In this document: positions 7,642-12,023 of the stretch, in pieces
How the letters are laid out: each line of letters begins with the position of its first letter
How positions within the stretch are numbered: position 1 is the stretch's first letter
Origin: Bryobacteraceae bacterium
GTDB lineage: Bacteria > Acidobacteriota > Terriglobia > Bryobacterales > Bryobacteraceae
Assembly: GCA_030039005.1 (NCBI GenBank)
Contig: JASHQT010000185.1
Span: 1 to 12,023, forward strand
Direction: 5' to 3'
Length of the DNA: 12,023 bases
Notes under the pieces: generated by a model
What the model was told of the DNA's origin: nothing
Databases searched by the model: none
Seen by the model: the letters and a program-made list of their open reading frames with translations, nothing else
Position numbers and translations under genes: made by a program

Positions 7642-7932
7642 CTAGCGCCCTGCAGCCGCTCGCGCGCAGGCTTTGCGCACGGGAGGAGACGCTTGCTCCA
7701 GGATCGCGGCGGCATCCGCCACCAGACGCTGCAACTGCGACATCTGATAGCGCGCTTCCGATTGCTCAGGCGGCAGCGTCATCTCCAGATAATACGCGAT
7801 GGCGTCAATGGAACTGAGCGGCTGGCGGAGATCGTGAATCACATCGCGCAGACGCTCCTCGGGCGAAGCCATCACGATGGGACTTTCTAGGTAGCGAGGA
7901 GTTTCAGCAAGAATGACGGCGGCAGCGGACAT
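7642..7932 (-). CDS. Stand-alone histidine-kinase DHp (HisKA-like) mini-protein
   Basis: A 96-residue protein whose central part looks like the dimerisation/phosphoacceptor hairpin of a sensor kinase. An H-box SPEERLRDVIHDLRQPLSSI (23-42) with His33 sits in a first helix running to about residue 53. A PPEQS turn follows, then a second amphipathic helix (EARYQMSQLQRLVADAAAIL). There is no ATP-binding domain: the reading frame stops directly against the lpxD stop, and the lpxD strand leaves no room for one. No membrane segment, signal peptide or receiver domain is visible. It could be a phosphotransfer intermediate, a dominant-negative partner of a kinase, or a decayed kinase stump. A good promoter lies 89 bases upstream. 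The ATG at 7932 has no close Shine-Dalgarno (AAAGGG is about 17 bases away), so a start further in (Met21) cannot be excluded. Confidence 0.72.
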   Translation of the reverse strand: MSAAAVILAETPRYLESPIVMASPEERLRDVIHDLRQPLSSIDAIAYYLEMTLPPEQSEARYQMSQLQRLVADAAAILEQASPPVRKACARAAAGR

Positions 7933-7995
7933 CGTAGTCGTTTGACATTCCCTTTCGAACGCTCACAGGCCCACCCCCGAGCCCTGGCGAACGTT

Positions 7996-8010
7996 CCATT
8001 TATCAAATGG
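7996..8010. repeat. Perfect inverted repeat in the leader of the DHp mini-gene
   Basis: CCATTT-ATC-AAATGG, six-base arms around three bases. It begins a few bases after the predicted transcription start of the minus-strand promoter at 8021-8050, the position expected for a repressor operator or a 5' mRNA stabilising hairpin. It has no U-tract on either strand, so it is not a terminator. Confidence 0.5.
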
Positions 8011-8020
8011 GGGAATCCGT

Positions 8021-8050
8021 TTTATACTCCCAAACTCCCGCACGCGTCAA
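8021..8050 (-). promoter_or_regulatory. Sigma-70-type promoter for the DHp mini-gene
   Basis: On the minus strand TTGACG (8050-8045, 5/6 to consensus) and TATAAA (8026-8021, 5/6) are separated by 18 bases. Transcription would start near 8014, leaving a leader of about 80 bases that contains the 7996-8010 palindrome. This is the best promoter match in the window. Confidence 0.6.
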
Positions 8051-8111
8051 GAGAATCTTAGAGAAAAATGCTAGTTAAATTTCGATCGTGAGTTGGCCAA
8101 CGAAACCGGCG

Positions 8112-8375
8112 TTAGGAACTCGGATTTTTTGTTTTAGCGATTGCCACCACGGTCGCGTGAGTGACGCGCACATAGTCGGCAGGCGCGACCAGGATCTGCG
8201 TCGCGCGTAATCCCGCTGAAACCGAAATGACATCGAACAGCTCGATGGTCTCGTCGGCATAGACCGGGTGATTGCGCTTTCCGCCCAGCGCCGTGACGCG
8301 ACGATTTCGAGTATTGGGCTCGCCTGTTGTTGGGAAACTCGGAATGGCGATGGCCCGAGGGCTGGAAGGGTAACC
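8112..8375 (-). pseudogene. Possible gene remnant: open frame without a start codon
   Basis: A minus-strand frame stays open for 87 codons between a TAA at 8378-8376 and a TAA at 8114-8112. It has no ATG, GTG or TTG until very near its end. The translation looks protein-like, for example NHPVYADETIELFDVI and ATQILVAPADYVRVTHATVV, and most third positions are G or C (roughly 63 percent by hand count). I do not recognise a family. It directly follows the stop of the repaired PEP-CTERM frame. It could be the 3' part of a decayed gene, or a chance open frame in GC-rich DNA. Together with the promoter and leader below 8051 it accounts for most of the 443-base stretch between the two flanking genes. 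Confidence 0.25.
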
Positions 8376-8516
8376 TTATCCCGATCGAGGACGAAGTCCG
8401 TTGGTAATTCGCTTTCGCGCCAGGAAGGCACAGGCGCACAACAGCGTTGCAAGGTGGAGAACGGAATTAGGTTCGGGGACAGGAGATGTTTGGCTCACCG
8501 CCGATATTGTCCATGT
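8376..8516 (-). pseudogene. Out-of-frame PEP-CTERM sorting signal of the neighbouring secreted protein
   Basis: Reading one base later than the upstream gene after the G7 tract (C7 at 8517-8523 on the plus strand) gives TWTISAVSQTSPVPEPNS. Next comes a hydrophobic stretch (VLHLATLLCACAFLA), a basic cluster (RKR), and a stop at 8378-8376. That is the full tripartite PEP-CTERM signal (PEP motif, membrane helix, positive tail) at a normal C-terminal position. It would be joined in frame if the tract had six Gs, giving a protein of about 204 residues. The VPEP codons are at 8480-8469. Family assignment is from motif architecture; the frameshift itself is read directly. Confidence 0.75.
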
Positions 8517-8991
8517 CCCCCCCGCCTAGTTCTTGTGGATTGGCAGGGGAGTCGGAAATTGAGGTGTCTACGAAGAAACCGCTGCCCGTATCGTAGTTAT
8601 AGCTCGCAAATCCGAAACCCTCGTAGGCTCCGTACTCATTCTGGTTAGCACTCCACAGCGTATCGTTATCGGCGGGAGGACTGTCACAATCTCCCGAAAG
8701 TAAATCGAACGTGGCGGCTGCTCCAGTGGCGCCGCCTAAGCAAGCCGGCTCTGGCGCGGTGATGCTCGGTGCATTTGCAGCGGCCGTAAGATTGAATAGG
8801 ATTCCGTCCCAGGTCACCGTAAAGTCCGAGAAGGACGGGTTGGTCGAATCATAGGTGAACGATCCCGCGGTGGGGTTAAGTCCGGTTCCGCTGAAAGTGA
8901 TGTCGTAGGTCGTGATCGTCTCCGCGAAGGCGGCTGGCGCCCCGCAGACCGATATCAAGAATGCGCTGATCCACAATCGGGGGCGCTTCAT
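8467..8991 (-). CDS. Secreted protein, PEP-CTERM family, C-terminus frameshifted
   Basis: As read, 174 residues. It begins MKRPRLWISAFLISVCGAPA, a Sec signal peptide with probable cleavage after AFA (residue 23). The mature part (ITFSGTGLNPTAGSFTYDST and SFSDFTVTWDGILFNL) resembles the small beta-rich secreted proteins that carry PEP-CTERM tails in exosortase-encoding bacteria. It is rich in Asn, Thr, Ser, Gly and Asp and has three Cys in the mature domain. The frame runs through a G7 tract at residues 157-159 and ends DNIGGEPNISCPRT, with no anchor; the matching sorting signal is in the next frame. A GGGGAG is about eight bases before the ATG at 8991. Without the tail the product would be released rather than processed by exosortase. 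Possible explanations are a sequencing or assembly error, mutation, or slipped-strand phase variation. Lower GC than the neighbours suggests an accessory gene. Confidence 0.75.
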   Translation of the reverse strand: MKRPRLWISAFLISVCGAPAAFAETITTYDITFSGTGLNPTAGSFTYDSTNPSFSDFTVTWDGILFNLTAAANAPSITAPEPACLGGATGAAATFDLLSGDCDSPPADNDTLWSANQNEYGAYEGFGFASYNYDTGSGFFVDTSISDSPANPQELGGGDMDNIGGEPNISCPRT

Positions 8992-9067
8992 CTAGTGTTC
9001 TCCCCTCGCTTCTTAGAGGAATTACGTCAGGAAGAAAGCTAGTATGCAATGATCTGTTCCGGTGGAT

Positions 9068-9103
9068 GGTCTGTTTAGATGCCTCATCCCCGCAAACAGT
9101 ACC
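9068..9103. repeat. Inverted repeat upstream of the secreted-protein gene
   Basis: GGTCTGTTT (9068-9076) pairs with AAACAG-T-ACC (9094-9103), nine base pairs with one bulged T and a 17-base centre. Located about 80-110 bases upstream of the minus-strand start, it could be an operator; neither arm is followed by a T-tract, so a terminator is unlikely. Confidence 0.35.
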
Positions 9104-9268
9104 GGAGGTACCAACGGTTCCAAGCCCCTCCATGCACAATATAACGGGATGCCCACACGTACGGAGGCCGCCGCGCCACCGTCTCGGCCGTCAGTCAGCG
9201 GGGTCCACTTCGTACTCGCGTCTTCATAAAAGCACGAGATCGGCGCAGTTTCCGCATGGTGCCGCCTA

Positions 9269-9289
9269 GGCTAAAGGCCAATCGCTAAT
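9269..9289 (-). repeat. Heptanucleotide repeat, second site
   Basis: Read on the minus strand: ATTAGCG (9289-9283), ATTGGCC (9282-9276), TTTAGCC (9275-9269), the same degenerate 7-mer family (NTTRGCN) as at 5027-5061. ATTGGCCTTTAGCC here and ATTGGCTTTTAGCC there differ by one base in 14. GCCTAGGC (9264-9271), a palindrome, adjoins it. Confidence 0.6.
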
Positions 9290-9310
9290 AGCAGGCCTCC
9301 GGCCCCTGCA

Positions 9311-9319
9311 TGATATTCT
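9311..9319 (+). promoter_or_regulatory. Candidate extended -10 promoter of yebC-ruvC
   Basis: TGATATTCT fits TGn followed by TATTCT (4/6 to TATAAT) within the most AT-rich patch ahead of yebC. No -35 hexamer is visible. It would give a leader of about 50 bases. Weak. Confidence 0.28.
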
Positions 9320-9334
9320 ATTTTGTTAGGCTCC

Positions 9335-9367
9335 CCCTGTGATCTCGAACTAGGCGCGAGCCCAGGG
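9335..9367 (+). promoter_or_regulatory. Leader hairpin that could cover the yebC ribosome binding site
   Basis: CCCTG (9335-9339) can pair with CAGGG (9363-9367), enclosing an inner CTCG (9344-9347) / CGAG (9357-9360) stem. The AGGGA at 9364-9368 is the yebC Shine-Dalgarno, nine bases before its ATG, so the outer stem would mask it. Seen by eye only. Confidence 0.35.
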
Positions 9368-9377
9368 ATTTTTCACC

Positions 9378-10124
9378 ATGTCAGGACATTCCAAGTGGGC
9401 GACCATCAAGCACAAGAAGGCCGCCACCGACGCCAAGCGCGGGAAAACGTTCACCCGCATCATCAAAGAGATCATGATCGCCGCCCGCGCCGGCGGCGGC
9501 GACCCCGACGCCAATCCGCGTCTTCGTAAAGCCGTTACCGACGCCAAGGCCGTCAGCATGCCGGCCGACAACATCAAGCGCGCCATCATGCGCGGAACCG
9601 GCGAGTTGGAGGGCGGCCAGATCGATGAAGTCACGTTCGAAGGTTACGGACCCGGCGGCGCGGCCGTGCTGGTGCAAGTAGCCACCGACAACCGCAACCG
9701 GACCGTCAGCGAAATCCGCCACGTGTTTTCCAAAAACGGCGGCAACCTGGGCGAGGTGGGCAGCGTCGCCTGGATGTTCGAGCGCAAGGGCCAGATCGTC
9801 ATCGAGAAAGACAAAGCCGGCGAAGACCAACTCATGAACCTGGTGCTGGAGGCCGGTGCCGAGGACTTGCGCGATGAGGGCGAGACCTGGGAAGTGATCT
9901 CGGCTCCCGAAATGCACGACGCGGTGCTCGAAGCCATCCAGAAAGCGGGTATCTCCACGGTTTCGGCGGAAATCGCCATGATTCCGAAGAATCTGACGAA
10001 GCTCGAAGGAAAGAATGCCGCGGCCATGCTGCGGTTGAGTGAGGCGCTCGAAGAACACGACGACGTGCAGAACGTGTATTCCAATTTCGACGTCGACGAA
10101 AAAGAATTGGAAGCCTTGGCCTGA
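9378..10124 (+). CDS. yebC: YebC/TACO1 family protein
   Basis: 248 residues, typical for the family. It begins [20 protein letters not shown], the near-invariant N-terminus. Other signatures are [10 protein letters not shown] (61-70), EGYGPGG (88-94), [15 protein letters not shown] (103-117) and GSVAWMF (128-134). The acidic C-terminal domain ends [16 protein letters not shown]. Family members have been described as DNA-binding transcriptional regulators and, for TACO1 and some bacterial homologues, as ribosome-associated factors aiding translation; which applies here cannot be told from sequence. AGGGA nine bases upstream supports the ATG. It precedes ruvC by 113 bases, the classic yebC-ruvC pairing. 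Confidence 0.97.
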   Translation: MSGHSKWATIKHKKAATDAKRGKTFTRIIKEIMIAARAGGGDPDANPRLRKAVTDAKAVSMPADNIKRAIMRGTGELEGGQIDEVTFEGYGPGGAAVLVQVATDNRNRTVSEIRHVFSKNGGNLGEVGSVAWMFERKGQIVIEKDKAGEDQLMNLVLEAGAEDLRDEGETWEVISAPEMHDAVLEAIQKAGISTVSAEIAMIPKNLTKLEGKNAAAMLRLSEALEEHDDVQNVYSNFDVDEKELEALA

Positions 10125-10163
10125 GCCGCGAGCCAGCAGCACAGCCGGAGACGACCGGAAGTC

Positions 10164-10229
10164 ATGCACTGGAGAACAGCGACTCGAAGAACGCCGGACG
10201 GGTGGCACGTGAGGACGCGGGAAAAATAA
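10164..10229 (+). CDS. Possible 21-residue leader ORF ahead of ruvC
   Basis: ATG at 10164 opens a 21-codon frame ([20 protein letters not shown] plus K). Its TAA stop (10227-10229) forms the first bases of the ruvC ribosome binding site TAAGGAG. A GGAAG lies three bases before the ATG. The peptide is very basic. Termination on the ruvC ribosome binding site would suit translational coupling. There is no homology evidence, and short frames like this arise by chance in GC-rich spacers. Confidence 0.22.
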   Translation: MHWRTATRRTPDGWHVRTREK

Positions 10230-10237
10230 GGAGCCGC

Positions 10238-10735
10238 TTGCGCATTCTGGGCATCGATTGTGGCACTGAACGCACTGGCTACGGTCTCATCGACAGCGAC
10301 GGCCATCTGCATCGCATGATCGCCGCCGGCTCCATCCAAACCAGCCCGCGCCAGCCGCTCGAACTTCGATTGCTGGCCATCGCGCAAGGCCTGCGCGAAG
10401 TGATCCAGGCCCACACGCCGGAGTCAGCCGCCGTAGAAGAGGTGTTTTACGCGCAGAACGTCAAGACGGCGTTGAAGCTCTCGCACGCGCGGGGCGTGGC
10501 ATTGCTCACCATCGCCGAAGCGGGCCTCAAGTTGGGCGAGTATTCACCGCTGGAGATCAAGACCAGCGTCGTGGGCTATGGCCGCGCCGAAAAGCAACAG
10601 GTCAAGCTGATGGTGCACTCCCTCCTCGCGCTGGAAAGTCAAATCGATTCCGAAGACGCCTGCGACGCCATCGCCGTCGCCATCTGCCACGCCACACGGA
10701 CTTCCACGGAACTGCGCATGAGAGCCGTACGATGA
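10238..10735 (+). CDS. ruvC: Crossover junction endodeoxyribonuclease RuvC
   Basis: Holliday-junction resolvase that nicks two strands symmetrically after RuvAB migration. From the TTG at 10238 the protein is 165 residues and opens [20 protein letters not shown], the family's standard N-terminus. TAAGGAG (10227-10233) just upstream decides this start over a GTG at 10202, which would add 12 unmatched residues. The metal-binding acidic set is intact: Asp7 (GID), Glu67/Glu68 ([11 protein letters not shown]), and Asp140/Asp143 ([13 protein letters not shown]). The basic junction-binding segment [15 protein letters not shown] is present. One oddity is Cys8 where most homologues have Pro (GIDPG). 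The stop overlaps the next gene as ATGA. With ruvA and ruvB elsewhere in the window, the full resolvasome is encoded here in two clusters. Confidence 0.96.
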   Translation: MRILGIDCGTERTGYGLIDSDGHLHRMIAAGSIQTSPRQPLELRLLAIAQGLREVIQAHTPESAAVEEVFYAQNVKTALKLSHARGVALLTIAEAGLKLGEYSPLEIKTSVVGYGRAEKQQVKLMVHSLLALESQIDSEDACDAIAVAICHATRTSTELRMRAVR

Positions 10736-11379
10736 AATTTTTCGAGACCGCCGCTGCGCTGGCCGTCACCCTTTCCACCCTGCACGCCGCGCCCGAGCTG
10801 TTCTATTCGAAGTATTTCAAGGGCAGTACCCCCGAATACGTCTCCATCACCGTGGGGCGCGCCGGCGAGGTGACGTATCAGGAAACCAAGGAAGACGATA
10901 ACCCCATCAAGTTCCAATTGGACCGAGCCTCCGTCGACCAGATGTTCGAGCTGGCCGGAAAACTGGACCATTTCCAGCATCCCTTGGAATCCGGCCTGAA
11001 GATCGCCAATCTGGGGCAGAAAACGTTTCGTTTTGCCGACGGCGACGAACATCACGAAGTGCAGTTCAACTACTCCGAAGATCCCAACGCGCAGGCTCTT
11101 CTCGATCGCTTCGAATGCATCACGGAAAGCGAGCGCCACTACGAGGATCTGGACCGCACGGTGCACTTCGACAAGCTGGGCGTGAACGACGTGCTGCTCC
11201 AGATGCAAATCAGTTGGGACCATAACCGGCTGGTGGGTCTGGATCAATTCCTCCCGCTGCTGGACCGGATCGCGAAAAACGAAAGCTATCTGCATATCGA
11301 CCGGGAGCGCGCCGCCGCGATGGCCGAAGCCATTCGCAATCCGCATCCGGGCAAGGCGCAGGCGGGGCCAACGCAATGA
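10732..11379 (+). CDS. Secreted protein of unknown function coupled to ruvC
   Basis: 215 residues; no family recognised. A short Sec-type signal peptide is visible ([20 protein letters not shown], probable cleavage after the HAA/ALA-type site near residue 19-20). The mature protein starts [20 protein letters not shown], followed by a strand-rich half ([33 protein letters not shown]). A mainly helical, charged C-terminal half follows ([38 protein letters not shown]). There is one cysteine in the mature part and no lipobox, so a soluble periplasmic protein is likely. The ATG overlaps the ruvC stop (ATGA) and the gene's own stop overlaps the next start (ATGA), so three genes are translationally chained. 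Base composition matches its neighbours, giving no sign of recent transfer. Confidence 0.85.
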   Translation: MKFFETAAALAVTLSTLHAAPELFYSKYFKGSTPEYVSITVGRAGEVTYQETKEDDNPIKFQLDRASVDQMFELAGKLDHFQHPLESGLKIANLGQKTFRFADGDEHHEVQFNYSEDPNAQALLDRFECITESERHYEDLDRTVHFDKLGVNDVLLQMQISWDHNRLVGLDQFLPLLDRIAKNESYLHIDRERAAAMAEAIRNPHPGKAQAGPTQ

Positions 11380-12023
11380 GAAGCTGGGCTTGCGGCCTCC
11401 TCGCCGGCGCGACGCTGTTCTTGCTGCCGCACGCGCGGGCCGGCGCGCAGTCCGTGACCCAGGAAGAGCAGATGGCCTTGCAAAAGGCCCTCAGCGAGAC
11501 CAACAACAGCCCGAAGGAGCTCGAACTGGCGATCGAGAATCACCTCAAGCAGTATCCCAATTCGCCGCGCCGCGCCGAGCTGGAAAACGCGCTGGTGAAA
11601 ACCGCGATTCAAATCGATGATGACCCACGGCTGCTCGAATTCGGCGAAAGCGTGCTCGGGCGCGATCCGAACAACATGCTGCTGTTGGAGCATCTCACCG
11701 AAGCGCTGGTGCGCGAGGGCGATAAGCCGGACGCGCAACGCGCGCTCGATCACGCCCGCCACCTGGAAGACGTGGTGCAGGCCACGTATCAAAACGATAA
11801 TTTCGAACCCGGCGGCGGGCCGGAAGAGGTGAAGCGCCGTGAGGATTTCGATCGGCAGCGCGCGCGGACGCTGGTGCTCGAAGCGCGCGCGAATGGCATT
11901 CTGGGCCACACCAGCGACGCCATTCAGGCTGCCGAGGCCAGCTACAAAGTTTTTGCCAGCGTGGAGGCGGCGCGCGAAGCGGCGCGCTGGCTCACCGAGG
12001 CCGGCAAGAACGCCGAAGCGCTC
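11376..12023 (+). CDS. Secreted TPR-like helical repeat protein, N-terminal part
   Basis: 216 codons to the window edge with no stop; the start ATG overlaps the previous stop as ATGA. The signal peptide is [20 protein letters not shown] with cleavage likely after ARA or AGA (residues 20-24). The visible mature part is entirely helical with a repeat-like pattern. Segments such as LELAIENHLKQYPNSPRRAE, LEFGESVLGRDPNNMLLLEH, LVREGDKPDAQRALDHARHL and ANGILGHTSDAIQAAEASYK resemble tetratricopeptide units, with small residues near positions 8 and 20 and Pro-Asn at turns. It is probably a periplasmic scaffold. In related soil bacteria such TPR proteins may carry a C-terminal redox domain, but nothing of that kind is visible here. 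Fold confidence is moderate; function unknown. Confidence 0.75.
   Translation, partial: MRSWACGLLAGATLFLLPHARAGAQSVTQEEQMALQKALSETNNSPKELELAIENHLKQYPNSPRRAELENALVKTAIQIDDDPRLLEFGESVLGRDPNNMLLLEHLTEALVREGDKPDAQRALDHARHLEDVVQATYQNDNFEPGGGPEEVKRREDFDRQRARTLVLEARANGILGHTSDAIQAAEASYKVFASVEAAREAARWLTEAGKNAEAL

Larger units (their letters stand above)
8992..9377. other. Divergent intergenic region upstream of yebC and the PEP-CTERM gene
   Basis: 386 bases with no convincing coding content. The two short open frames here (9066-9269 plus, 9139-8876 minus) have no protein-like features. It holds the ribosome binding site of the secreted-protein gene (about 8999-9005), an inverted repeat at 9068-9103, a heptamer repeat at 9269-9289, a weak extended -10 candidate at 9311-9319 and a hairpin over the yebC ribosome binding site. 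From about 9104 to 9262 I see nothing recognisable. Confidence 0.55.

Noticed and set aside
7908..7952. 14-codon minus-strand leader frame with AAAGGG just upstream, overlapping the DHp start
   Set aside because: The Shine-Dalgarno is suggestive, but the frame is very short, out of phase with the DHp gene and not distinguishable from chance.
8124..8136. T-rich run considered as a rho-independent terminator
   Set aside because: No GC-rich stem precedes the T-run on the plus strand, and on the minus strand it is an A-run.
8075..8452. 125-codon minus-strand frame considered as a gene
   Set aside because: Its first part overlaps the out-of-frame PEP-CTERM tail, and the rest is Arg/Ser-rich with no domain. 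The third frame (8112-8375) looks more protein-like in the same stretch.
8268..8648. 126-codon plus-strand frame
   Set aside because: Antisense to the secreted-protein region; composition typical of a shadow frame.
9066..9269. 67-codon plus-strand frame in the yebC upstream region
   Set aside because: No Shine-Dalgarno, Pro/Ser/Arg-rich composition without structure, no family resemblance.

Overview
The window reads as a GC-rich chromosomal segment of a Gram-negative (diderm) bacterium. Lipid A genes (lpxA, lpxD), an out-of-frame PEP-CTERM sorting signal and frequent TTG/GTG starts fit Acidobacteriota (Bryobacterales/Solibacter-like). That assignment is an inference from style and gene content; no rRNA or other marker is present to prove it. 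There is no CRISPR array, tRNA, rRNA, insertion sequence or phage gene.

Layout. 1-929 (minus): rsmE followed by a flavin-binding (PNPOx-like) gene cut by the window edge, overlapping by ATGA. 1037-2842 (plus): a membrane sensor histidine kinase (CHASE3-PAS-HisKA-HATPase) divergent from rsmE. 2909-5045 (plus): ruvA-ruvB-folK, tightly packed. 5049-6577 (minus): lpxA followed by an AlkD-like DNA glycosylase, convergent with folK. 6616-7641 (plus): lpxD, divergent from lpxA across 38 bp. 7642-9377: an accessory stretch holding a 96-residue protein that is only a histidine-kinase dimerisation/phosphoacceptor hairpin, its promoter, a possible gene remnant, and a secreted protein whose PEP-CTERM signal has been knocked out of frame at a seven-base homopolymer. 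9378-12023 (plus): yebC-ruvC followed by two secreted proteins, each overlapping the previous gene by ATGA; the last runs off the edge.

How the genes relate. RuvA, RuvB and RuvC together form the Holliday-junction branch migration and cleavage machine. They are split into two plus-strand clusters about 5.7 kb apart, with an alkylation-repair glycosylase between. LpxA and LpxD catalyse the first and third steps of lipid A synthesis, but here they diverge from one short spacer instead of sharing an lpxD-fabZ-lpxA operon. Several starts are non-ATG and were chosen by Shine-Dalgarno position and family length: TTG for the kinase, folK and ruvC, and GTG for lpxD.

Most unusual points: (1) the PEP-CTERM frameshift at a G7 tract; (2) the stand-alone DHp mini-protein behind a good sigma-70-type promoter; (3) a degenerate heptanucleotide repeat at two intergenic sites, one supplying the stop codons of two convergent genes; (4) short tandem duplications of 13-17 bp overlapping or abutting start codons at four gene junctions. 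I found no clearly new multi-gene system.
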